DNA of 64,000 bases from Cellulophaga sp. Its GTDB lineage: Bacteria; Bacteroidota; Bacteroidia; Flavobacteriales; Flavobacteriaceae. The stretch lies in NCBI GenBank assembly GCA_030731855.1, contig JANQTG010000189.1, forward strand, positions 1 to 64,000, read 5' to 3'. The notes beneath the pieces were generated by a model that saw nothing but the letters and a program-made list of their open reading frames with translations, was not told where the DNA came from and made no database searches. Positions 53,838-62,933 of the stretch are shown here, piece after piece. The position numbers and the translations under genes were made by a program. The stretch's first letter is position 1, and each line of letters opens with the position of its first letter.

Positions 53838-53999
53838 TACCAGTCTCTTGGTATTCCTTATTTTCCAATAGTTTAGACTGCAAATACACTCAAGTCTATA
53901 TATTTCGGTACTTTTATACACGACAGTTATATCATAACCTTATTTTAACTTAAAGACCAAATAATAATAGCATATTTGTTGCTTTTATACATAAACTTG

Positions 54000-56279
54000 A
54001 TGGGCGAAAATATCTACTTTTTAATGATTATTGCTTTAGCTTTATTAGCTATTGCCGATTTGGTCGTTGGTGTTAGTAATGATGCTGTTAATTTTTTAAA
54101 TTCTGCTATTGGTTCAAAAGCAGTTTCCTTTAAAACTATTATGATTGTCGCGAGTGTTGGTATTGCATTGGGTGCAATTTCATCTAGCGGTATGATGGAT
54201 ATTGCGAAAACAGGTATTTTTAATCCAAGCAATTTCGTATTTTCTGAGGTCATGATTATTTTTATGGCGGTTATGATTACCGATATTTTACTTCTTGATT
54301 TTTTTAATACCTTAGGAATGCCCACGTCTACAACCGTTTCTATTGTTTTCGAATTATTAGGTGCGGCCGTTGCTATTTCAATATTTAAGATTATTAATTT
54401 AGATGCAAATTTATCTAGTATTGGAGAATATATAAATACAGATAAAGCCACTGAAATTATATTTGGGATACTATTGTCTGTGATAATAGCGTTTACTATA
54501 GGTGCTGTAGTACAATTTCTTTCTAGATTATTAGTAACATTTAATTTTGAAAAAAAGCCAAAGTGGATTAGTGCATTATTTGGAGGTTTCGCAATAACTT
54601 CTATAATTTATTTTATTATTGTTAAAGGCCTTAAGAGTGCCTCTATACTTAGCGCTCCAATATCAGAATTTATTTCACAGCAGACCGAGCTTTTTATTTT
54701 ACTAAATTTTATCATTTGGTTTTTTATATCCTATTTATTAAACGTATTATTCAAAGTCAACATATATAAATTAATAATTCTTTTAGGCACATTTGCTTTG
54801 GCGATGGCCTTTGCAGGTAATGATTTGGTAAATTTTATCGGAGTACCTATCGCCGCATTACAATCTTATCAAGACTGGATTAGTTCTGGAGCCTTACCAA
54901 CTGAATATGGCATGTCTGGGCTTTCGAATCCTGTACAAACGCCAATTTATTTATTGCTATTTTCCGGATTAATAATGGTTTTAACGATTTGGTTTTCATC
55001 AAAAGCTAAGAATGTAGTTAAAACCAGTGTAGATCTCTCAAGACAAGACGAAGGAGATGAACGTTTTGAGCCTAATTTTTTATCGCGTCAAGTAGTGCGT
55101 TTTTCTGTAAAAATTTCAGAATCATTTTCAATTGTTTTACCTTCAAAATTGCAAGAAAAAATTAATCTTAGGTTTGAAAAAGTACCGCCATCACCCTTAA
55201 AAATTAAAGAAGTTGATAAACCTGCATTTGATCTTGTGAGAGCAGCAGTAAATTTAATGGTTGCTAGTATTTTAATTTCATTAGCTACTTCTATGAAATT
55301 ACCACTTTCGACTACTTATGTTACGTTTATGGTAGCTATGGGGACATCATTAGCAGATAAAGCATGGGGTGCAGAGAGTGCTGTTTATAGGGTTGCCGGA
55401 GTACTGAATGTTATTGGTGGATGGTTTTTTACCGCGTTTATTGCTTTTACAGCATCAGCTTTTATTGCTGTTTGTATTTATTACGGCGGCACGGTAGCGA
55501 TTGTTATTTTTTTACTGCTAGCAATAACAATGATTTTAAAGAATTATTTTAACCATAATAAAAAATCAAAAGAAATAAAGGCCGAAGACAGTCTTAAAAG
55601 AGCCGAGAGCAGTTCTATTCAAGGTGTTATTTTAGAAAGTACGGACAATATTTCAAGTGTTGTAAAACGAAGCAATAAAATTTACACCAACGCTATTGAT
55701 GGTTTAGCACGTCAGGATCTAGATTTATTGAAGAAGAATAAAAAACAAGTTTCTAAACTCTCTAATGAGATTGACGAGCTGCGAGATAATATTTTTTATT
55801 TTATTAAAAATTTAGATGAATCTAGTTTAGGGGCAAGTAATTTTTACATCAATATTTTAGGATATTTACAAGACATGGCACAGTCTTTAGAATATATTAC
55901 TAAAGTGAGTCATAAACATGTTCACAACAACCATAAAAAGTTAAAATTCAATCAAATTAAAGAGCTAAAAGAAGTTGATAAACGCTTTGATACGTTCTTT
56001 AATAATACTAAAAATGCTTTTGATTCTCGTTCCTTTGAAGAAATAGGTGCTATTTTAGGACGTAAGCAAGAAATCTTAGGCTTAGTAACTAGCAAAATTC
56101 AAAAACAGGTAGAACGTACTCGAAATGAAGAATCTAGTCCTAAAAACACGACTCTTTATTTCTCTTTATTACAAGAGACTAAAGATCTTTTAGTAGCAAC
56201 TATGAATTTATTAGAGTTGTATTATAACGAACACGACGATTCTGTAAAGCCAGCAAAAGTGGAACCTCCTCAGAAGTAG
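54000..56279 (+). CDS. PiT family inorganic phosphate transporter with C-terminal PhoU-like domain
   Basis: About 759 residues from the ATG at 54000; an in-frame TTG at 53976 overlaps a CATATTTG -7-like element and is rejected. The membrane part has the two PiT repeats, with DLVVGVSNDAVNFLNSAIGSKA near the N-terminus, FAGNDLVNFIGVPIAA near 275, and MKLPLSTTYVTFMVAMGTSLAD near 440. The last 210 residues are helical and PhoU/DUF47-like, a domain that usually regulates phosphate uptake from a separate protein. It imports phosphate with cations; the fused tail may gate it. Confidence 0.9.
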   Translation: MGENIYFLMIIALALLAIADLVVGVSNDAVNFLNSAIGSKAVSFKTIMIVASVGIALGAISSSGMMDIAKTGIFNPSNFVFSEVMIIFMAVMITDILLLDFFNTLGMPTSTTVSIVFELLGAAVAISIFKIINLDANLSSIGEYINTDKATEIIFGILLSVIIAFTIGAVVQFLSRLLVTFNFEKKPKWISALFGGFAITSIIYFIIVKGLKSASILSAPISEFISQQTELFILLNFIIWFFISYLLNVLFKVNIYKLIILLGTFALAMAFAGNDLVNFIGVPIAALQSYQDWISSGALPTEYGMSGLSNPVQTPIYLLLFSGLIMVLTIWFSSKAKNVVKTSVDLSRQDEGDERFEPNFLSRQVVRFSVKISESFSIVLPSKLQEKINLRFEKVPPSPLKIKEVDKPAFDLVRAAVNLMVASILISLATSMKLPLSTTYVTFMVAMGTSLADKAWGAESAVYRVAGVLNVIGGWFFTAFIAFTASAFIAVCIYYGGTVAIVIFLLLAITMILKNYFNHNKKSKEIKAEDSLKRAESSSIQGVILESTDNISSVVKRSNKIYTNAIDGLARQDLDLLKKNKKQVSKLSNEIDELRDNIFYFIKNLDESSLGASNFYINILGYLQDMAQSLEYITKVSHKHVHNNHKKLKFNQIKELKEVDKRFDTFFNNTKNAFDSRSFEEIGAILGRKQEILGLVTSKIQKQVERTRNEESSPKNTTLYFSLLQETKDLLVATMNLLELYYNEHDDSVKPAKVEPPQK

Positions 56280-56404
56280 GTAATGGCTATAAGTTATAAG
56301 CAATAGGTTGTAGGCTATAGGCTAAAATAAATTAGTGCTATAGAAAAAACCACTAAGGTTTGAGTATTCTTTTGTTTAAACTATCTTTAAAAAGTAAAAA
56401 GTAA

Positions 56405-56470
56405 AAAGTAACCAGTGTTCAGTTGGCAGTTCGCTATTATTTAAACTGCCAACTGAACACTGGTTACTTT
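56405..56470. terminator. Perfect 27-bp inverted repeat between convergent genes
   Basis: Arms at 56405-56431 and 56444-56470 are perfectly complementary (core AACCAGTGTTCAGTTGGCAG) around a 12-base loop. It is far longer than needed for termination; flanking As and Ts allow it to stop both strands. The CAGTTGGCAGTT text resembles other filler repeats. Confidence 0.8.
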
Positions 56471-56480
56471 AATTAGAATA

Positions 56481-58982
56481 TCACTTAGCCGAATTACCAT
56501 CAAGTAATTCATCAATACGTGCAATACCATCTTCATAATGGTAACGTGTAATGGTATTTATACTTGCGTTTTTAGCTCTTTTTAATTGTGATCGTAAAGC
56601 ACTTAATTCTCCACGAGCTAAAGCTCTTACATCAGAAAGATTAACATCGTAACTTATAGCACCTTCAAAACCAGGCCTGCTGAAGTTTCTTGAACTTCCC
56701 TTATTGGTCAATAGATATCCCATTCTATCAATATATGAGCGTTGTAAGTTTCTTCTATAAATACTTGCATTTCTGCTATTTGCAGCTTCGCTCCAAATAC
56801 CTGATCGTAAATCTTTCATCATTTCTAATGCACTATAGTAGTTGGCGTTAGTAGTTTCGGCATCAATTAGTCTTCCTAAACGGTCAAAACTTAATAACGA
56901 GTTGAGATGTCGTTCTTGGAGGCTTCTAACGTTTTCAAAATACCCAGCATGATCTATATTTTGAAGTATTTTTTCATCAATTAACCACTCAGGTGTTTCG
57001 AAAATATTTTTTTGCAGCCACTGCATGGATTCTTGTTGTTCTTTTTTAGCTAAATGGGTATAGATAAAGCCAGCTTGTTCAGGTGTTTTTAAATTTTCAA
57101 CAACACCGCCAATATTCGTTACTACATGGCCAATAAAACGAGAGTATACCCCTAAAAGTTCACCATATAACTCCTCTAAATCATCATAATTATTGGTTTT
57201 GTCTGATGTCCAAGCAGGTAAATTTGCCGCTACATACTTTAAATTTTTTAATCCGTACGTACTTGCCAAAACAGGATCATCGCCAACTCCTTCAGTTTGT
57301 GACTGCGGATCGAAGGTACTTGACTGTCGCCCGAATTTATATTTAGGATCATCGGCCTTTTCTAAAATCCATTTGTTTAAAGTTGGTTTTTCCGCTTCTG
57401 GAGATTTTGCTTCGCCAAGATAACGATAGCCCCAATTGGTAGCATAGTGATCATAAGGCCCCATTTGACGCACAAAACGAATGTTTTTATCCCCTGGTTG
57501 TGCTACATAATTATAACGGGTATAATCCATTAAACTAGCGGCTAAACCAAATTCTTGGGTGAATGCACCGTCTCTTAAAGATTCCACAGGATAGGCATAA
57601 CTTGCACCCATATTATGAGGAAAACCTAGCGCATGGCCCACTTCGTGCGCAATTACCATTCGCATCATTTCGCCTATTTCTTCTTCGGAAGTATTTAAGG
57701 TTCTAGCGGATGGGTTTGCAGCGCCTGTTTCTAGTAAATAACGGTTTCTGTAACTTCTTAAATGGTTGTGGTACCAGATAATATCACTTTCTATAATTTC
57801 TCCACTTCTAGGGTCAGATACGCTTGGTCCAACTGCATTTCTGGTAGTACTTGCTACATAACGAACAACAGAATAGCGAATATCTTCAGGACTAAATTCT
57901 GGATCTTCTTCGGGTGTTGGTGCATCTTTAGCGATAATTGCATTTTTAAAACCAGCAGTTTCAAAAGGTTTTTGCCAATCTTCGATTCCTTGGCGCATGT
58001 ACGTTTTTAGATTTTCAGGAGTACCAGGATCTAAATAATACACTATAGGTTTTATAGGCTCAACCAATTCACCGCGGGCGTACGCCTCAGGGTCTTTTGG
58101 TTCTAATCGCCAACGTCTTATATATGTTTTTTCATCTGCTTTTAATTCAGAACTGCCATAATCATATTGGCTTACCGTAAAAAAGCCAACTCTAGGATCA
58201 TATAATCTTGGTTGCATCGGCTTTTCTGGTAACAATATCATAGACTGGTTCATTTGAAGGCTTATAGATTCTGAATCAGAATTTGAGGGTGGTTGAGATG
58301 CTTCATAGGTAAAATCTTGTTTTACTTCAATATTTTTAGGGAAGCTTTTTACGCTGTTGATAAAACTTCTTGCAGCGTCTAAACGCTTTACTTTATACTC
58401 GCTACGTAGTCTGCTAGAGAGTCCGCTAATAGCAGGGACATCTTGAGAGAAAAACTTGGTAACATCTATAACTACTGAAGTAGAATCAGCATTAAAGGCT
58501 TCAATATCAAATGCAAATAAAGTGGGATCATAATTATTTACTTGAACCGATTTGGAGATAGCTTTTGTACTATCCGCTATATTCGAAAACGATTTTATCT
58601 TTAATAAAATTTTATCTTGGTACCGTTGCCAATGTACCACTTGCTCATTAGTTTTAGAACCTGCATTTACGTACCCACCACCTAAACCAGTAGGTATTTG
58701 AGCAATTCTACTTACCCAAAGCATATCTTTTTCTAAGGTGTTAAAAGGAATTTCATAGTAATAGGCCTTTTTAACTTGGTGTGTTTTAAACAACCCATCG
58801 TCGGTAATGGCATCTTTGGTAATTACTTCGCTATACTTTTTAATAGCGTCTTTATCTTTAGGTTTGGCTGGTGGTGCTGCCATTTCTGAACCTTTGGATT
58901 TTTTATTTTTCTTTTTTTGGGCTTGTAGATTGGGTAGGGTAAATAAAGACAAGCAAATACAAAATAGGAGTAGTTTTTTCAT
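56481..58982 (-). CDS. Secreted zinc-dependent metalloprotease (DUF5117/DUF4953 type)
   Basis: The 833-residue protein has a signal peptide (1-21, ending NLQAQ), a lysine-rich linker, an N-terminal DUF5118/DUF5117-type region (to about 330), and a metzincin-like site HEVGHALGFPHN near residue 445 giving the HExxH zinc motif plus a third histidine. The rest matches the large Bacteroidota zinc-dependent metalloproteases. It should act in the periplasm or outside the cell; substrate unknown. It has its own upstream region and is convergent with the phosphate transporter gene. Confidence 0.93.
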   Translation of the reverse strand: MKKLLLFCICLSLFTLPNLQAQKKKNKKSKGSEMAAPPAKPKDKDAIKKYSEVITKDAITDDGLFKTHQVKKAYYYEIPFNTLEKDMLWVSRIAQIPTGLGGGYVNAGSKTNEQVVHWQRYQDKILLKIKSFSNIADSTKAISKSVQVNNYDPTLFAFDIEAFNADSTSVVIDVTKFFSQDVPAISGLSSRLRSEYKVKRLDAARSFINSVKSFPKNIEVKQDFTYEASQPPSNSDSESISLQMNQSMILLPEKPMQPRLYDPRVGFFTVSQYDYGSSELKADEKTYIRRWRLEPKDPEAYARGELVEPIKPIVYYLDPGTPENLKTYMRQGIEDWQKPFETAGFKNAIIAKDAPTPEEDPEFSPEDIRYSVVRYVASTTRNAVGPSVSDPRSGEIIESDIIWYHNHLRSYRNRYLLETGAANPSARTLNTSEEEIGEMMRMVIAHEVGHALGFPHNMGASYAYPVESLRDGAFTQEFGLAASLMDYTRYNYVAQPGDKNIRFVRQMGPYDHYATNWGYRYLGEAKSPEAEKPTLNKWILEKADDPKYKFGRQSSTFDPQSQTEGVGDDPVLASTYGLKNLKYVAANLPAWTSDKTNNYDDLEELYGELLGVYSRFIGHVVTNIGGVVENLKTPEQAGFIYTHLAKKEQQESMQWLQKNIFETPEWLIDEKILQNIDHAGYFENVRSLQERHLNSLLSFDRLGRLIDAETTNANYYSALEMMKDLRSGIWSEAANSRNASIYRRNLQRSYIDRMGYLLTNKGSSRNFSRPGFEGAISYDVNLSDVRALARGELSALRSQLKRAKNASINTITRYHYEDGIARIDELLDGNSAK

Positions 58983-59154
58983 TTGTTAGTTTTAAATTTT
59001 AGGTTGTAGGGTTTCAGTAACTTTTTTGGTTAGCGCTTAGCACCTTTACAGTTTCCTAAATTAGAAAAACAAGACCGTCTTTTAGACACTTTAGAATAAT
59101 ATTAACATTTTAAGTAGCTGTTTAAATAATTTTTTTCGCGTAAAATCCTAAAAT

Positions 59155-59190
59155 AAAAAGCCACTATTTACATTTAAATAGTGGCTTTTT
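59155..59190 (-). terminator. Perfect 16-bp hairpin terminator after the SulP gene
   Basis: AAAAAGCCACTATTTA (59155-59170) pairs with TAAATAGTGGCTTTTT (59175-59190) around CATT, 20 bases past the SulP stop on the - strand. Confidence 0.9.
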
Positions 59191-59209
59191 AAGAATTATT
59201 TTTTTGAAT

Positions 59210-60865
59210 TTATAGTTTGAAATTAGTTTCTATAAAGTCAAATCCATCATCTATGGTCTTAAATAAATTTTCTTCAGGAATTAAATCGGGAACAATATCA
59301 ATAGATTTTAACATGTCATAAGGCTGTTCTTGAACAGCTGTTAAAATTACTTTTATACCTCTTGTATGCAAATCCATTACAGCGTTTTCGAGGGCATATA
59401 ATCCAGATTGATCAATATAAGGAACCCTATCCATACGAATTACCAAAGCTTTAACACTCTCAGGTACATTTTTCATTTCATTCTGAAAATGCGACGTAAA
59501 CCCAAAGAATAGTGGACCATATAAGTGTTTAATATAGACTTTATCTTTATGCGCCTCATAGAAAGCTAATTCGTCTTGCCACGGTTTTTCACCATCAAAA
59601 CCTGCTAAAGTACCAACTTCCATTCCTTTTTCACCAATATCGCTAGCGCGCTTCATAAATAAAAGCGATGCTAATAGAAGTCCTACAACCACTGCTTGTA
59701 TAAGGCTACCGAAGGTTGTCATTAAAAGAACAATAATTAAAACTACAGCATCTGCTCGTGGTACGGCCAATAAGTGCTTAAAACCTTTGGTATCAATAAT
59801 TTTAAATCCGATAGGGATCAATAAACCTGCTAATACTGAAAGGGGAATATAACCGGCTAATTTACCTAGCCCAAGAAGTACCGCTAATAAAACTAAACCA
59901 TGAATGGTACCTGAAACTCTTGTACGACCGCCCGAATTAATATTTACCACAGTACCTTTAGTAGCACCAGCACCAGGGATTCCACCAAAAATTGCAGCAA
60001 TAGCGTTACCAATACCTTGGCCGATAAGTTCTCTATTGCTATTGTGCTTTGTTTTGGTCATATTATCTGCAATAACCGAAGTAAGTAAAGAATCAATAGA
60101 ACCTAAAACAGCTAAAACTAAAGCATATTCTGCTATTAAAAAGTAAGCGTCAGCATTAATCGTTAAAATACCAGCCACTTGTAAAGAGGGCAATCCAGAA
60201 GGTATTTCACCAATAATGGGTACGTCCCATTGTAAATAAAAACCAACTATAGAAGCAACAACTAGAGCGACTAATGCACTCGGAATTGCTTTGGTAATTT
60301 TTGGAAAAACATAATAGATTAAAACTGTTAACGCACCCAAAGCCAAGGCTTGCCAGTTAAAATCAGTAAATAAACGCGGTAAATCTTGCATCACCAACCA
60401 AGTAGATTTTGCAGATGACAAACCGGCAAACGGAAAAAGTTGGAGAATAACAATAATTAAACCAACCCCACTCATAAACCCTGAAACCACAGGATAGGGA
60501 AAGTATTTAACATAGCTTGCTATATTTACTAGTCCAAATACAATTTGAAGTGCACCACCTAAAAGAAAGGTAAGCACTATAATTCCCATGGCAGTTTCTA
60601 GGCTTCCGGTAATTTCAATAGCACTGGTAACTAAAGCGGCAGAAACTACGGTCATTGGACCAGTTGGGCCACTCGCCTGTGTAGCCGTACCACCAAAAAT
60701 GGCAGCAAAAATACCTACAGCAATGGCACCATATAAACCTGCAATGGCTCCCATGCCAGATTGTACACCAAAAGCTAAAGCTAAAGGCAAGGCAATAACA
60801 CCTGCTACCAAACCACCTGTAAGGTCGCCTTTGAGGTTTTTTACATCGTAATATTTAGAGATCAT
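59210..60865 (-). CDS. SulP family anion transporter with STAS domain
   Basis: A 551-residue SLC26/SulP transporter with about twelve to fourteen helices: GGLVAGVIALPLALAFGVQSGM and GIFAAIFGGTATQASGPTGPM at the start, GIGNAIAAIFGGIPGAGATKGTVVNI in the middle, and a cytoplasmic STAS domain (about 435-545, VKALVIRMDRVPYIDQSGLYAL). The family moves sulfate, bicarbonate or other anions, sometimes with Na+. The carbonic anhydrase gene directly upstream points to bicarbonate as substrate. Confidence 0.93.
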   Translation of the reverse strand: MISKYYDVKNLKGDLTGGLVAGVIALPLALAFGVQSGMGAIAGLYGAIAVGIFAAIFGGTATQASGPTGPMTVVSAALVTSAIEITGSLETAMGIIVLTFLLGGALQIVFGLVNIASYVKYFPYPVVSGFMSGVGLIIVILQLFPFAGLSSAKSTWLVMQDLPRLFTDFNWQALALGALTVLIYYVFPKITKAIPSALVALVVASIVGFYLQWDVPIIGEIPSGLPSLQVAGILTINADAYFLIAEYALVLAVLGSIDSLLTSVIADNMTKTKHNSNRELIGQGIGNAIAAIFGGIPGAGATKGTVVNINSGGRTRVSGTIHGLVLLAVLLGLGKLAGYIPLSVLAGLLIPIGFKIIDTKGFKHLLAVPRADAVVLIIVLLMTTFGSLIQAVVVGLLLASLLFMKRASDIGEKGMEVGTLAGFDGEKPWQDELAFYEAHKDKVYIKHLYGPLFFGFTSHFQNEMKNVPESVKALVIRMDRVPYIDQSGLYALENAVMDLHTRGIKVILTAVQEQPYDMLKSIDIVPDLIPEENLFKTIDDGFDFIETNFKL

Positions 60866-60906
60866 AATTTGTGTATAAGGTTAGTCAAATTTTAATTAAA
60901 TATAAC

Positions 60907-61596
60907 TTAAATAAAATCTACTTTACCTGTATCCATATCATAAACGCCCCCTACAATTTTTATTTCGCCACTGTCTTCCATTTCCTTTAAAATAGAACTT
61001 TTTTCTCTAATGTCAGTAATTGCTTTTTTAACATTATGCTCGCAAACCATATGCACAAACTCTTCGTTAGCAGAAGTTTTGTCGCCTTTATAGTCTTGTA
61101 GTTTTTCAACTACAGGCCTAATTTTACTTAACATAGCAGTAATATTTCCTAGCTTTACATTATCAACGGCAGCTTTTACAGCACCACAATGTTCATGACC
61201 AAGAATCATTATTAATTTAGAACCGGCCACTTTACAGCCAAATTCCATACTTCCTAAAATATCTTCGTTGATAAAATTACCAGCTACCCTGGCTACAAAT
61301 AAATCGCCAATACCTTTGTCGAACACATCTTCTACAGGAATACGACTATCCAAACAGGATAAAATTACCGCTTTAGGGTATTGCCCATTAGTAGCCATTC
61401 TAACTTGAGCGTTATGGTCCCTTGCGGTTAAGTTATTATTCAAAAAACGCGTATTGCCATCTTTTAAACTTTGAATAACGATATCTGGTGTTAGTTTAGC
61501 TTGTTCTTCTGCCGTTAATACTTTTTCTACTAATGGCGTAATCTCTATTTCTTGTCCGTCTTCCGAGCGGTAATTAACTTTAGTCTTTTGGCTCAT
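60907..61596 (-). CDS. Beta-class carbonic anhydrase
   Basis: About 229 residues from the ATG at 61596 (MSQKTKVNY). An in-frame TTG at 61635 is upstream of a likely -7 element (61620-61627), so it is not used. The zinc ligands C81, H134 and C137 and the D83-R85 dyad are visible in SCLDSRIP and GHEHCGAV. It interconverts CO2 and bicarbonate. The SulP gene follows by 41 bases, forming a two-gene inorganic-carbon unit. Confidence 0.93.
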   Translation of the reverse strand: MSQKTKVNYRSEDGQEIEITPLVEKVLTAEEQAKLTPDIVIQSLKDGNTRFLNNNLTARDHNAQVRMATNGQYPKAVILSCLDSRIPVEDVFDKGIGDLFVARVAGNFINEDILGSMEFGCKVAGSKLIMILGHEHCGAVKAAVDNVKLGNITAMLSKIRPVVEKLQDYKGDKTSANEEFVHMVCEHNVKKAITDIREKSSILKEMEDSGEIKIVGGVYDMDTGKVDFI

Positions 61597-61619
61597 GTGT
61601 TTATGTTTTATGATTTTAA

Positions 61620-61627
61620 CAAAAATA
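61620..61627 (-). promoter_or_regulatory. -7 element for the carbonic anhydrase-SulP unit
   Basis: TATTTTTG on the - strand, 24 bases before the ATG at 61596. No clear -33 box. Confidence 0.45.
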
Positions 61628-61766
61628 GATGCCAAAGGGCAATATTGAATTGTAAATTATATTTATAGTATATATGTTAATCATAAAATATGCTTATGAT
61701 AAGTGAATTATTAATTACATAGTATCCAAGTTATTTTTCGATTTTTGAATAATAAAACGAACTGTA

Positions 61767-62354
61767 TTAACTCCTATAAAAATTCATTTCATCCATATAC
61801 TTAAAAACACCTTCGGGTAATAGCGGTCTTATATTTTTCCCAGCTTTGTGGTTTTTACGAATAAAAGTGGAAGATATTTCCATTATAGGAGCATCAACTT
61901 TATGAATTTTTGGATGATTTATAAATTGATTTTCAATACTACCCTCGGAAACTCTGGGATATACATATAAACTATAATTTTCTAGAATTACCTCATAGTT
62001 TTTCCATTTATGGAAGCCTTTTAAATTGTCTTCACCCATAATTAAAGAAAATGCATATTGGTTTTTGTACTTTTCTTCGAGGTGTACTAAGGTGTTTATC
62101 GTATAATTGGGTTGTGGTAAATTAAATTCAATAGTGCTAGGTTTTAGCTTATCGTAGTCGAGTGTTGCCTCAAACACCATTTGGTACCTATGGTTATTAT
62201 CAAGTAGCGTTTTTTTAGTTTTAAACGGACTTTGAGGGGTTACCACAAACCAGACTTCATCTAAATCAGAAAATTCGACCATATGATTGGCAATCACTAA
62301 ATGACCAATATGTATGGGATTGAAAGTGCCAAAATAGAGTCCTACTTTTTTCAC
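61767..62354 (-). CDS. nadD: Nicotinate-nucleotide adenylyltransferase
   Basis: The 195-residue enzyme has the nucleotidyltransferase HxGH motif in YFGTFNPIHIGHLVIA and the C-terminal ISSTFIRKN (ISSTxIR) motif. It adenylylates nicotinate mononucleotide in NAD synthesis. It is the third gene of the yicC-gmk-nadD operon and starts 6 bases after gmk. Confidence 0.95.
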   Translation of the reverse strand: MKKVGLYFGTFNPIHIGHLVIANHMVEFSDLDEVWFVVTPQSPFKTKKTLLDNNHRYQMVFEATLDYDKLKPSTIEFNLPQPNYTINTLVHLEEKYKNQYAFSLIMGEDNLKGFHKWKNYEVILENYSLYVYPRVSEGSIENQFINHPKIHKVDAPIMEISSTFIRKNHKAGKNIRPLLPEGVFKYMDEMNFYRS

Positions 62355-62360
62355 GTTTAG

Positions 62361-62933
62361 TTAGACTTTTAAAAATTCAGCGACTAAATCATGTGCTTCT
62401 TTTAAAGCAATATCTAGGTCATAATTTTTAATAATTTTATCGAATTGCGGTGCTGTTGCCAGTTCTACCGAAGCCTTTGCAATTCGCATATTTATTTTCT
62501 CGTCGGTTTCCGTACTTCTTTTTTTTAAGCGAATTTTAAGCTCGTCGATACTTGGTGGTTTTACAAAAACGGCAAGCGTTTGGTCAGGGAATTTCTTTTT
62601 TATTCTGAGCCCGCCAACAACATCAATATCAAAAATTACATTTTTACCTTCAGCCCATAAGCGATCTACTTCACTTTTTAAGGTACCGTAAAAATTGTCG
62701 CGGTATACCTCTTCCCATTCTAAAAAATCATCATTTTTTATATGCTGTTTAAATTCGGAAAGTGTTTTAAAATAGTAGTGTTCTCCATGTTTTTCTTTAC
62801 CACGTCTTGGTCTAGAAGTAGCCGAAATAGAAAAAGCTAAGTTTAAATCGTCTTGTGCTAATAAATGTTTAACAATTGTTGTTTTACCGCTGCCTGATGG
62901 GGCTGAAAAAATAATTAATTTGCCTCCCTTCAT
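62361..62933 (-). CDS. gmk: Guanylate kinase
   Basis: A 190-residue P-loop kinase with the Walker A motif SGSGKTTIV near residue 15, SRPRRGKEKHGEHYYF for GMP binding, and a DIDVVGGLRIK segment. It converts GMP to GDP using ATP. Its ATG overlaps the stop of the yicC gene (TAATG), so the two are coupled. Confidence 0.97.
   Translation of the reverse strand: MKGGKLIIFSAPSGSGKTTIVKHLLAQDDLNLAFSISATSRPRRGKEKHGEHYYFKTLSEFKQHIKNDDFLEWEEVYRDNFYGTLKSEVDRLWAEGKNVIFDIDVVGGLRIKKKFPDQTLAVFVKPPSIDELKIRLKKRSTETDEKINMRIAKASVELATAPQFDKIIKNYDLDIALKEAHDLVAEFLKV

Noticed and set aside
54014-54451. A 145-codon open frame on the - strand opposite the phosphate transporter gene
   Set aside because: It mirrors the hydrophobic codons of the transporter and has no plausible product.
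56405-56470. Terminal inverted repeats of an insertion sequence
   Set aside because: The arms are only 12 bases apart with no transposase between them; a hairpin or terminator explains them better.
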